A stretch of DNA of 64,000 bases, from the NCBI RefSeq assembly GCF_036588685.1, contig NC_086374.1:25722886-25786885 (forward strand), in the 5' to 3' direction. Origin of the DNA: Mytilus trossulus. Lineage: Eukaryota > Mollusca > Bivalvia > Mytilida > Mytilidae. This document shows, in pieces, positions 21,060-56,104 of the stretch. The translations under genes and the position numbers were made by a program. Every line of letters begins with the position of its first letter. Position 1 is the stretch's first letter. A model generated the notes under the pieces. It saw only the letters and a program-made list of their open reading frames with translations. It did not search any database and was not told the DNA's origin.

Positions 21060-22986
21060 CATCCAGCATTTGTTTGACATATCCTCCCCTCGTTTCTATT
21101 GGAGTTATCAAAACCAAATATGGACCATCGGTAGACCTCATTATGAAGTATTACCAGATGAGGCTGTGTAGGATTTCATCATCCCCTTTAGAAGTTATCT
21201 CCCTTTTATTGATTTTTTTCAACATGACCCCCCCTCGTTGTTTTTAAAGATATCATGATCTTATTTTTACAATAGGTACATCTCATCATGATGTATTACC
21301 ATATGAGGCTGCATAGAATTTCATCATCCCCTTTGAGAGTTATTTCCCCTTGAAACAATTTCTTTCCTTTGCTCATTTCTCAAAAAATGTTAGAGATAGA
21401 ATCGATTTGAAAACGGCAACATGTACAGGAACAGATGGCAATGTTAATGAACATATACAATCATTTTGTTATTAACCCTTATAAGGAGTTATTCCCCTTG
21501 AAAAATTGTATACAATTTTAGAAAAAATCTATTGCAAGAACTGGAAGTCGTAGAGACTTGGGACCTTCACCAATAATCTTTAATTCATGTGACCTTCAAT
21601 ATGCACCCAAGGTCAAAGGTCACAGAGTGCAAAAAAAAATTACGCTGCAATTTCAAGCTTACATATTAGGAAAACGATAAGACTTTGCTGCCTACATACA
21701 GCGTATAAAATGTTCCTCTCGACGAACTCTACAATTTATGTAATAAGCCCAAAAATGTCCGACCGTCTGTTCAAAAGTTACAACGGGATGATTATTAAAA
21801 GTATAGTATTTTGTGTATATCTTTTTAAAGGTAACAGATATCAACCTACTATAAACTTAAAAGATGATCAGTAGTTCAAGACCTTCAATTTGAGGTCAAT
21901 GTCAGGTCATGATGAAATTTCACCTTGACCTTCACATTATACTATGACCTTGACCTTGTGATATTTAAAAGGTCAAGTGGTCCTGAGTTGAATGGTGATA
22001 GTCCCATGTCTTTACGACTTCCGGTTCTCAAGTTTTGTATTGCATCATATATTTGATGATTAATTGTGACCTTAGTGAACTTTAAAATTGTCTTAATTCT
22101 TTTTCTATAATGTTGTCCTTTAACTGTAGATCATTTATCATTTAACAGATTTGAGATATCTATTGTCGTTTTAGAGATAATGCAGTTTTAAGTTTTGCGA
22201 GCGGAGGCATGTATTTCTGAATCATCAAGAGCTTACCACTTAAAATGTTTAAGAAATTGAAGAGGTTGACATAGTTATATGTTTGACAAAATACCAAAAA
22301 CATTCCATTTAAAAAAACACTAAAAAATTCAATTTGAAATTTTCATGTTTTGCATTGACTTTGTAAGTTTCATAATTTCTATTTATATAGTTGATATTGC
22401 ATCATTATTTGCACTTTGTCAAATGGGGTCATCTGATATATCAAATTGAAGGTCTTAATAAACTCTACTTAAAAATGAAAATTTGAAACCCCCTTTTCAT
22501 CCAAGGGAGACGGGTGGGGTCATTTAGTGCAAACATTCAAATTTCTCAGATGGTAAGGTTGTCGCATATCAAATGAAAGAACATAAAGCGAACATTTCAA
22601 ATTTCAAGTTGACGTCTCCCAAAAATTAGTTGGATGGGGTCATTGAGTGCAAAAAATAAATGTTCTTTTAAGGTAGGGTTGTTGTATATCAAATGAATGG
22701 TCATTATGTGTACATTTCAAATAGCAAATTCCTGACCTTCAAAAATTAGTAAGATAGGGTTATTGAGTGCAAAAATCAAACTTTCTAGAATATGGCGTTG
22801 TCGCATATCAAATGAAAGCTCATCTACTCTATGTTACATATATAATAATTCCGATATCAAAAATGTAGGCGGATGAGGTCATTAAGTGATAAAAGTAAAA
22901 AGTTTCAGAAGGTATGCTTGTCGTATATCAAACGAAAGGTCGTACAAAGTACATTATGAAAGCATCACTTTTACAGGAAAGACCTT
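20974..22986. mobile_element. About 2-kb non-coding repeat bounded by inverted AAGGTCTTTCCT ends
   Basis: It starts with a perfect 13-bp hairpin (arms 20974-20986 and 20992-21004, AAGGTCTTTCCTC with a 5-base loop), followed by a 40-base T tract (21020-21059). It ends with AGGAAAGACCTT at 22975-22986, the inverse of the start. Inside are AT-rich text and a 120-bp tandem array. No coding capacity is seen. The element type is unclear. Confidence 0.5.
22430..22945 (+). repeat. 120-bp tandem repeats
   Basis: The motif GTYGYATATCAAATGAAAG recurs at 22561, 22681, 22800 and 22920, with spacings of 120, 119 and 120 bp. A more diverged unit lies near 22432. Each unit also has GGGGTCATTNAGTGCAAAAA. Confidence 0.8.
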
Positions 22987-25218
22987 TCAATTGTTTTACA
23001 AACAATTGAGATACTAGTTGTAATTGTGTTTGTGCCAATACAATATTTGTATTTGTATTAAGACTTGTTATATTTTTTCGCTTATTAAATATATCATATT
23101 CAAAAAGGCCTTTTTATAGCACGATTGCAAATATATTTTCGATCGAGTTTTCAAAGCACTATATTTGATTGAATTTTAAAACTTTTCATAAGAGGACATA
23201 AGATTTTGAAGCAGTGTTTTGTACAGTAACGTCCAAAAGTCAAACAAAACAAACATAACTCCCCTAAATAATTTAAATGTATTTTATTTCACGATATCCG
23301 TCACAACGTATACAACCCTTTCTCTTTTTAATGTTTAGTATCCACTTGCCTAGATTCAACTCTATGTTTAGTATTAGTTTTTCAACCAAATTCAAAAGAT
23401 GAATCATGTCGTACGATAAAAATGACGCAATATTTGTCCAAATTTAGCGGGAATTATTAACTCCCTTGCGTAGAAAATTTATTTCAGGAAAGATAACTCA
23501 AATCCAGCGGAAGTCAACTTCAGGCGGTGCTGATGAAAACACAGTAAAGAAAGCGGATCAAACAAGTATTTCTTCTAGTTTGCCAGCGTGTTGTATCAAT
23601 TTGAAACATGTTACCAAAGGGTTAAAAACTGATGTACGTATTTCAATAAGTAGAATACACAATAATTTCAAAACACACCTATACAATTAGATGAACGAAG
23701 TTTAACAATGAAGGGTCTCACATTTTATAAAAATTATATTTTCGTTTTATCATTAAAAATTACATATCACAATATGCATAATGTGAGGGGGTACTGAAGA
23801 CTGTCTCTTAATTTTTCATTCCTTGTAGAAACCATGCATAAAACTAGGATCTGATATAGAAATTATTTTACTCAAATAATGAATTTAAAATAAGGACAAC
23901 TGTATCATACTGTAGTCTAAAATCGGTCATCTTGTTAGTTCGTTCTGTATTTGTGTATGTACTTATCACATGGGAAAACTCTGCATTGATGTCACTACGC
24001 TAATACCAGCGTTCAAAATAAGTGCAGAATACATTTTTTCTACTCTTCTAAATACTAAAACATTTCTTAAGATATGTCTCCATTGTTATTCAAAAATATT
24101 GTACAAAAACACCATTTATCTAATGGCCATTTTATACCTGACATCAGAATGCTTTAAACATTTCAGAACTTCACAAAATCCCTCAATTGCTTTGTGTAAT
24201 TTCCATTCAGCGCCATCAATTTTAGTGGCAGACAAAAAAGGTCAAGCAAATCGTAATGAATTTTAAAATGCCAAACACCTTACCAGCTTATTTCTTTCAG
24301 CGATTTTCCAGCGAAAAATACCCCAAAAAACTCCAAAATGAAAGGAAAACTATATGAAAATACCATTTACTATTTACATTTATTTTTCATAGAATTTTTA
24401 TTTTGATTCAATATAAAAAGATCAATATTTTGACCATCATGTCCGTAGGTAAATATTCATACAAAACTTGAATGTAGAATATCATGGCTAAAATTAAGGT
24501 TTCCTGTTGAATAAACCCCAACATTATTACAAACTATTTCAAAGCAATATCACATCAACAAATAATATAATTGCCTAAGACTTTAAAAAAATCCCCTAAT
24601 TAACAATAGAACAATTTGATTGGGTAGAATGTTTCAATGCATCACATGGTTTTGAAGCTGTTGGAATTTGAATTTAAACAATCAGTGTCAGCAGTTTTAG
24701 TATGGAACAACATTGTTCATTGAGTGACTGAGAAATAATGATGAGTAACCTAGCTTAACCAGACATACAGGGTAATAAAAAATCAAAGCTAAGTCTACAG
24801 AAAAAATAAGAAAAAAATGTCCATAGGTGAACAGCTTACCAACATAGCAGGATATCAGGCTAACACAATGTTACAGGTCCAATGATCCTTATTACAATGC
24901 CAATGTACATGCTGACCCTTAGAAATTATCCACCTTATTTAAAATAAATATATGCATATAGTATTAAGTTTTTAAATATCTGCATAAAATTGAGGATGAA
25001 AATGATGACTACATTGTATGTCAAAGAGACAACAACTAGACCAAGAAGCAGATCTATAATAGGCTATTAGCCAATGGCCACCAATGGGTCTTCAGTGCAG
25101 CAAGAAACGAATACTCCAGAGGTGGGCCTTAGCTGGCCCCTAAATAAAGTTGTATAATGTACTAGTCATACTAGTTCAGTAAAACGGACATCATACTAAC
25201 CTCCAATTTATATAATTA

Positions 25219-25414
25219 TCACAGCCCTTGTATGTCTCATGTTGGTTACATTGTAAGTATTCTGCTCCATTTCCATTACTACAGTTGGAAAATTTATACA
25301 ATGCTCAATTATCTATTTTAACATGACGTCCTTCAAACGCTTTGAGTACACACCCGTGGTAAAATATGAATATATTGTATGAGCTGATCCAATAGAACGA
25401 TGACGTCAGAAAAT
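25219..25414 (+). repeat. Duplicated fragment of SCAP exon 1 with its splice donor and intron start
   Basis: These 196 bases match 28511-28706 with 5 substitutions and no gap. The matching segment covers the last 34 coding bases of SCAP exon 1, its GTAAGT donor and 162 bases of intron 1. The upstream part of the exon is not copied. Confidence 0.9.
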
Positions 25415-26450
25415 GCATTTTGTTTAAATATACTTTTTCACTTTTTTGGTCATTTGGAAAATGTTGTTTGTGCTGTTTTTAGACCCTTCTACAACGAAAT
25501 TTGTTTTACATGCACACATATAAAAATTGCAGTTTTTATCCAACGCAGTCATAGGTTTGAACGTAGTTTTCAATTAAGACATGTTTTTATTTTTTCGTTT
25601 GGGCTTGTATCATATTTTCCCTCCGGTTTATATGATCTGTTCATCCTATAATGACTTAAAATTCAAGAGTTTATCTAAAAATGAGGGTACTTTTTATATG
25701 GCCTTCCAAATACTGTTTCGACCCCTAACATCACTGAATGACATTTATTGTCCGAATTCGGATCTGGTGTACTAAAAAAATATTGACACCGTATGTTTGT
25801 GGCATAACATCGTGGCCACAAGTTAATTTTTTTCTGTTTAGTATTAAATTTATATTAAAATTCATTTTGTTACATCTTGTGATCAATTTTATTTGGCAAT
25901 CGCCAATGGCAGTCTGACAGCAGGGTTAAAAACCATCAGTTGTTAGACCTGTTAGTCAAATGCGTTTTGCCTAAATATACTTTTTCACTTTTTTGGTCAT
26001 TTGGAAAATGTTGTTTGTGCTGTTTTTAGACCCCTCTACAACGAAATTTGTTTTACATGCACACGTATAAAAATTGCGGTTTTTATCCAACGCAATCATA
26101 GGTTTGAACGTAGTTTTCAATTTAGACTCGTTTATATATATATGTATATATATTAAGATCCATTTTGTTACATCTTGTGATCAATTTTATTTGGCAATCG
26201 CCAATGGCAGTCAGCAGGGTTAAAGAACATCAGTTGTTCGACCTGAAAGTCAAATGCGTTTTGTTTAAATATACTTTTTCACTGTTTAAGTCTTTTGGAA
26301 AATGTTGTTTGTGCTATTTTTAGGTTACGTGTGCATGTTAAACAAATTTCGTTGTAGAAGGGTCTAAAAACAGCACAAACAACATTTTCCTAAAAGACCA
26401 AAAAAGTGAAAAAGTATATTTCAACAAAACGCATTTGACATATATATATA

Positions 26451-27427
26451 TGTTCCGGACCATATGAGTATTTGGACCATACGCGTATGGTCATGACCAT
26501 ATGGTCCGACCGTACGCGTATGGTCGGGGTAATTAACACTCTGTTACAGTTTACTTTTAATACTTCAAAATTCTTCATATGGTATGACCGTTCATCAAAA
26601 AGACGCTATCATAAAGGTAATTTTATAATTTAATTATAATTAAAAGATAAGCTTAATAAAAATTAGAAGTTTCACCTAGTTAATTTTACTTGTCCAAACT
26701 ATAATAAATACATTTTATACTTATGGTCATTACCGATGGTCAACATCGATTTGTTATTACGAGTGAATGGCAACATTTCCACTTCAAAAAATAAATTCCA
26801 AAAATGAATTGAACAACATTACACAATTAAGAAGTTACTGGAAAGTAACATAGTTTATTTAAGCGGTTTGTGAATATTATTCATGTTACGATATTAGAGA
26901 TCTAGAGCTTCTTTAAAAAAAAAAAACGTAGTCATCGGAATGGCTTAAGACCTCGGTGTCACTGTATACAGAGCTACAAAAAGGCTAGCTTTTCACCCAC
27001 AAACAACAGGTGTAAATGAAAAGGATCGTGCACAACCAAGACTTGCAAATGTAAAAAAAACTATGATACCGTATGGAAATAAATGTCACCCAAGCCTACA
27101 TGTGAGAATATAAGTTACGCTGAAAACAAACTATGTCATCAATATTTAATTTTTACGTAGTATTTGTATTATATAAATATACATTGTCATGTTACCATCA
27201 TTTTTTTTAGATAAATGTTTTTTTATAATGTAATTTAAAAAATATTTACCTATATGGTCCAAATACTCATATGGTCCCGGCCCGTTAATAACCAAACGAG
27301 TATTATACTCATATGGTCCGACCATACGCGTACGGTCGGACCATACGCGTATGGTGGGACCATATGAGTATACGCATATGGTCATGACCATATGCGTATG
27401 GTCCAAATACTCATATGGTCCGGAACA
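26451..27427. mobile_element. Transposon-like element with palindrome-patterned terminal inverted repeats
   Basis: The left end opens TGTTCCGGACCATATGAG and the right end closes CTCATATGGTCCGGAACA. TA lies on both sides, a possible TA target duplication. Both termini then repeat self-palindromic words such as ACCATACGCGTATGGT and ACCATATGGT in alternating order (26460-26527 and 27250-27420). The interior is AT-rich with no transposase seen, so it is non-autonomous (MITE-like). Confidence 0.8.
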
Positions 27428-27432
27428 TACAT

Positions 27433-27646
27433 TGTATATACAACTCGTCTAAACATCAACCCAACAATGTTAGATCTCTTAATTTGCTTTCGCAAATTTT
27501 TGGTTCTTACCTTGTCGGGATTCGAACCCATGCTACTGTGATATAGTGACACCAAATTGCCTGCACTGCAGCCGTCCCGCTAGACCACACAACCACCTGG
27601 GCTCTACTAAAATAGAGCTTTCACTGGTCGTGTGTTACCTTTCCTC
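27433..27646 (-). mobile_element. tRNA-derived SINE, copy 1
   Basis: The minus strand reads as a tRNA-like head: TGGTCTAGCGGG (A-box-like) and GGTTCGAATCC (a perfect pol III B box, 27528-27518). An unrelated body follows. The gap between boxes is longer than in a tRNA and no cloverleaf closes, so it is a SINE and not a tRNA gene. Confidence 0.75.
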
Positions 27647-27873
27647 GTCAGTTTTAATCTAGCGGCGTACTCGGTACATGATATATGAGGCATGAAGATG
27701 TCATTGTTACAGATCAGCTAAATTATCTATAGTAAAGGATCCTACAAATTAATGTAAGATACAGTCACAGAAAATAATTATATTTATAAGTACGTCTGAG
27801 TCGGTGACAACTCTACAACAGATGTATTCATCGGATCGCCATCAATGATGGTGATACATGGCTGTGTACATAA

Positions 27874-28086
27874 TGTATATACAACTCGTCTAAACATCAA
27901 CCCAACAATGTTAGATCTGTAAATTTGCTTTCGCAAATTTTGGTTCTTCCCTCGCCGGGATTCAAACCCATGCTACTGTGATATTGTGATACCAAATCGC
28001 CTGCACTGCAGCCGTCCTGTTAGACCATACGACCACCTGGGCTCTACTAAAATAGAGCTTTAGCTGGTCGTGTGTTACCTTTCCTC
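27874..28086 (-). mobile_element. tRNA-derived SINE, copy 2
   Basis: Nearly the same sequence as 27433-27646, same strand and same ends, 441 bp away. The B box here is GGTTTGAATCC (one change). Two nearby copies with the same flanking TGTATATACAACTCG suggest a local duplication and not two insertions. Confidence 0.75.
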
Positions 28087-28374
28087 TATACAATGTATAT
28101 ATATATATATTAAAGTAAATGAACTAAAATTTTAAAACAAACACAATGTACAAGACTAATAAAGGCCAGATGCTCCTGACTTGGGACAGGCTAAAATATG
28201 AGACAGGGTTAATTATACATATTTTGTGAGATCTCAACCTTCCCCTTTAATATCTTTAGCTTATGTAGAAAAACAAACACACAGTATATGCACAATAAAA
28301 CTCAGTTTAAAAGAAGTCCAATGTCAAAATTTGTAACAAAAGAAACTAAGCAAAATTTATATATATATTTTGTA

Positions 28375-28431
28375 GGAATGTAACATTTACCAGACAAACA
28401 GACACACAACATAATGATCAGTTAAGTGAAG
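28375..28431 (+). promoter_or_regulatory. SCAP: SCAP 5' UTR segment with two minimal upstream ORFs
   Basis: A TTTTGTAG acceptor-like site ends at 28374. The 57 bases before the start codon hold ATGTAA (28378-28383, a start-stop element) and ATG ATC AGT TAA (28414-28425), which ends 6 bases before the SCAP ATG. If this is transcribed leader, both could reduce initiation at the main ATG. No promoter is identified; transcription may start in an upstream non-coding exon. Confidence 0.45.
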
Positions 28432-51487
<23,056 letters not shown>

Positions 51488-53177
51488 TTCGGAGATAGGG
51501 CTGAAAAAGCTCTTGATTTATTTGAGACCATGCTGTCTACAGGATATTAATTATAGAACTTAAGAAAAAATGTATGAACAGGTTGGTTACAGAAAAAGGG
51601 AATAGATAATTATAATACGATGCATTGAAAGAATATTAAAAAAACATGGATGACTTGAGTGGTTAAGAAACAAAGACCATTTATTGTGTATTGTTCTGTT
51701 AGTTAACTTTTGTTTTAAAAATTGTGTATACATATTTCATTTAATTCATTTAATACATATAGGACTGAATCACACAACATTGAGAAAATCATTTATACAC
51801 ACTAACATTTAAAGCATACTGTTTTAGGCAGCAATTAAATTATGGTTCAATTGTGATATGATGTAAACACTTTATTAGAGGGTTATACCAGAAAAAAATA
51901 AAGAGGAAATAGGTAGGAAGGCATTTTGTCATGAATCCACCAACCAATGAATTAAATATTCAAAAGTAAAATCAACTAGCCTTTATGTTTTAATGGAATT
52001 ACCTAGATAGACAATGACCCAGTGACTTAATCAAGATTTTATATGGTTTTGATCCGGTCATTGAAGAAATATTTAAAAAATGTTTGAGAAAGGATTATTT
52101 CATAAATCATTATGAATGATATTAGAGGGCATTGCAGTATAAAAGATGAATGCTAGGATGCAACAAATATAGGCCATTATCATAAATTTTAATTCATGAT
52201 CATGTAAAATAACCTTCATCAAAGTCATACATTTATTTATTGAGAAAGACTTAATTTCAGATTTAATTATGATATGAAGAAGCACTGCCATGATCATATG
52301 ATGAAAAAATTATGACTTATTTGCATAGTATCAATATTTGTTATGATCTCATGATTATAAATTGTTTTCATACATGTGATAAAGTTAAAGTTGTTTTGCA
52401 TAAGATTGAAAAGAGCTTGTAATTTATGTTAACTGTATTTTTCTTATAATCAAACTATTTATTGTTTCTATTTTCTACTTTTATACTAGCATGGTCATAA
52501 TGGAATAAAGAAGACAATGTTTGAATTTATTTGAGAAATCTTATCATGTGATATGGAATATTGTATTGTATACAAATGTTAATGCCAAATTTATTTAATT
52601 CATATAAAATGTTTTTATTTAACCTCTGACAGAAAATATGATAAATTTTTATTTCTCTAATTTATGGTCTATTGTCTTTAATATTTTGAAAACTAGTGTT
52701 GGAACAAAGGAACAAATATGTCATCTAGATCATTTAACCTTATTGTACTGGAGTAATATTCCGGTGAATTTTGAGTTTGTATTTATTTATAAGCATGAGT
52801 GCAGCAATCGGTATATGAATGAATGTCTTCATTATTTGCAGTAAAAGTGTATTCATTTTAATGTTTGTGATACATTGTACATTCAGAGCTTTTCTCAACC
52901 AAATTGGTATTGAAATTTTATTATAACTTTCGTCAACTATCCTGAATTTCTACCAAACTTGAACAGAAGCTTGTTTATGTTCATAAGAGTATCCAGAAGT
53001 AAATTTTGTTAAAAAAGAATCCTGTTTATCTGTATTTAACTTATAAACAGACATAGTTTTACTTCCAGTTAACATTATATAGTCTGCTGTTATATTTTTA
53101 AAACATTTGTTAGACTCATAAACCATCCTGGATTTTTACCAAACTTTGAATGAAGCTTCTTACAATCAAAAGATTGT

Positions 53178-53386
53178 ACTGTGGATTCAATGTTATTCGT
53201 TGGATACCAATATTCATGGATTTCGTGGGTACAGGTGAAACACAAATTTGAATGTTAAAAAAAATCCAAATTTCTATAAAGTTGTATCTAGACTTTGGCA
53301 GAACCATGAAATCACATATCCACAAGAATGCAAGGTTTACGCAATCCACAAAAATTGGTACCCATGAAAATAAATGAATTCTTAGT
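53178..53386. mobile_element. MITE with CTGTGGATTC ends (downstream of SCAP)
   Basis: It opens ACTGTGGATTCAATGTTATTC and closes TAAATGAATTCTTAGT, a slightly decayed inverse, with CACAAAAATTGGTACCCATG inside. Fourth family member in this window. Confidence 0.65.
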
Positions 53387-53887
53387 ATCTAGAGAAAAAT
53401 TTTCAATAATGTTTTTACCATTTTTGTTGAGTCTGTAACTAACAGCAAAAGAAGCGAGACACTGGGTTCCCTGGAACCCTTAGGAAGTTTTTAGTACTAA
53501 TGGGCCTGCCTCTCATGGTTTTGACAGGATAATATAGGTATGAAATTGTTGTTTACCTTGCTTTCAGTTTTAGTTTTGAATGATCATACTTTTGAGTTCT
53601 ATGGGCCTTCATCAATTTCCCTTTTTTTTTTTAATAGGACCTAGCAAATTGTTCAATCTGCAGAAGACCTATAGTAATCAGCTTGTCTGTGTATCCGTCC
53701 ATCACAAAACACAATGACATTTGGTGAACACATTTCTTCTGAGAATTAAAGAATTTATTTGCCTAGCTTCATGTCAATATTGTCTTATAAATGTTATCTA
53801 AAATGTTGAATAAATCATGCGGCAAATAAGACTACTAATTACCTAATTTTGACTACATAGTATATAACTTTTCAATTGACTACTTAA

Positions 53888-54160
53888 GGTGGTACCTAAC
53901 ACTACAGGGAGACAACTCTGTAAAATCAGCTAAACGTTTTAATTACGTTGTGTTGTTAAGGGGAAATTAAGCTTCTCAATGATCAAAATTAGAGTTTGCC
54001 AAACTGCTATATAAGCAGTGTATTTTTTCTGATAAAACGGTTGGTTCAAATTTTTTTTAAATTTTATATTTTTGTCAAAGGATCAAAGTAAATACTTTGT
54101 CAAAATTTCAAGAAAATTAAACGAGCCAAATTAATTTTAGTTAAAGTGTTGGGTACCACC
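53888..54160. mobile_element. TTAA-flanked MITE
   Basis: Left end is TTAA then GGTGGTACCTAACAC. Right end is GTGTTGGGTACCACC then TTAA (54161-54164). The 273-bp interior is non-coding. TTAA target duplications are typical of piggyBac and Kolobok superfamilies. Confidence 0.85.
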
Positions 54161-55373
54161 TTAATAGTCCAGGAAGAGCAATTAGAAAAGGTAAATTTGA
54201 GCTTACAATTGGTCCAATTTTTGGGAACAAATTAATTGTTTTCCAATGATTTTTGTTTGTGTATAGATAAAAATGGAGTTCCCCCTCAAATTGTGCAAAT
54301 TCAATGTTTGATTTGACCTCTTTTTATTTGTATTTGCTCTTACTTGAACAAGTACCATAATGACATACCAGAAAAGTTAACTGTCAAATATTATATACTC
54401 TGGAATCAAAAGTTGGTATTATAAGAAAATAGTCAATTTAAACCAACTTTTACCATAGTAATGTTGATCTAATAAATAACTTGAAAACCATCTGGCTCCA
54501 AGTAATTACAGTAAAATACAAGTTTTTGTTTTTGTCAGATTGTAAACAAAATTGTATGTGCATATCTCTGTTAATTTTTTCAAGAACATTATTTTTAAAG
54601 GTCATTCTACTTAAAAATGTTAATAGATATTTTTCTGAAGTGTATACAATTAAACTGCAAGATACAATGGATCACTTGATGTATTAGATAGAAACATGTT
54701 TCAGTTTATAGCAATCTATTTTCATTCTTTCAATTTTGTATGTAAAATGTTTGTTTGTTTTTAATTTTTTTTTATTGTAAATGCAATAAATGCAATTTTT
54801 ATAATTTATGTATGAAGTGTTGAAAAAATGGAAAAAATAAAAATATCTTGGAGTACTGTATCTTGTTTTTGAATCATTGTTGGTCTTCAGCCCATTGCAA
54901 TTAAAGAGTGAGTTAGTAGACAATGGTCTATGAACTTGGTTCACAAACAATTTAATGAACTAATACTTACTGTGGTATTGATTTTTGTTTGTAGAAGTTC
55001 AAACACTTGTTTTACTCCTGTAATTTTGAATTTGTTTTTGTATACCCCTTTAAGCTATATCTGAAGTTGTTCCAAAATAAGTGCTGATCATCTTTTTAAA
55101 GCAGTTATGTCCCTTTGAAATATAAACTTTGCATTGTAAGCACTCTGAAGAATTTATCACAAGGTAAATAGCACTAATATCAAATATTCAAAAAGGATAG
55201 GCATAACTATTGAATAACTTATTTTATTGCATAGCAATATAATATTTCCCAAAGAAAGTAACCAAAAGTTAGCGTGCAATAAATATTCAAAATTTATGAC
55301 GTCATCAACCACAAAGTCTTAGTTTAAACCCATTTTTACCTTCAAATATTATGTTGCTCTACAATAAAAGGGT

Positions 55374-55485
55374 TATTGCATAAATATTGGGGAATATTGT
55401 CCCTCATAGAACATATATTGCACTCACAAGCCCGTGCAATATAAAATTCTACTCTGAAACAATATTCCCCAATATTCATGCAATA
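55374..55485. repeat. Inverted repeat with 27-bp arms
   Basis: TATTGCATAAATATTGGGGA at 55374 is mirrored by TCCCCAATATTCATGCAATA ending at 55485, with one mismatch in about 27 bp and a 58-bp centre. Confidence 0.75.
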
Positions 55486-56104
55486 TCCCTATAGTATTCA
55501 ATGATTTTTTTAAAGATCCAAGAATCAAGTATCTTTGTATTTGAAACATAGCATGTGCAAGAAATTTAAACTGATAGTATTCAGCTCTTTTTTGTATATA
55601 TCTCAAACAAATAATGAAAAAGATTTAAATGAAAGATATTTTATTGATAAAGAAAAATTAATTACCAGTTTATATTACAATAAAAACCAACAGAACAGGT
55701 TTTAGTCATATATATGCAGGTTTGGTACATAAGAATTTTAATCACAATTGGACAGTGATCATATCTGTATAGAGTTTCAAAACTTTCAAAAAGGTGTTTT
55801 TTTGAGACTGTCTGAAAGCTTATTAAAAATTTTGTACCACATTAAATAAAAACAATAAATCATATCAAAATACATGAATATTTAAATAAATTCAGACTAT
55901 TCAATGTGTTTTATCGGATACAATCTTATTAATTTGATATTGTTTGAAATACATTTATCAATGCATACATATTAACAAGGGAAGGATAGACAATGGTATA
56001 CCATAATTTTACCTGAAAAAACCAGGTTAGAATATGTAAGAAAACAAACAAAACAACATACAAGAATATGAAAACTACACATATATATATATATATATAT
56101 ATAT

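Larger units (their letters stand above)
22990..28431. other. Repeat-filled 5' flank of SCAP
   Basis: No coding gene is seen. A non-repetitive stretch at 23466-23632 ends at a GTACGT donor-like site and could be a 5' non-coding SCAP exon, but nothing proves it. From 25219 onward the region is repeats: a copied SCAP exon fragment, a 160-bp repeat in three direct copies and one inverted copy (25416-26440), a palindromic-end transposon and two SINEs. Confidence 0.5.

Noticed and set aside
25400..25775. Hydrophobic plus-strand open frames
   Set aside because: The sequence repeats at 25958 and 26252 and inverted at 26340; repeat translation only.
27433..28086. tRNA gene on the minus strand (A and B box match)
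   Set aside because: No acceptor or anticodon stem closes, the box spacing is too long, and two copies share a non-tRNA body; a SINE.
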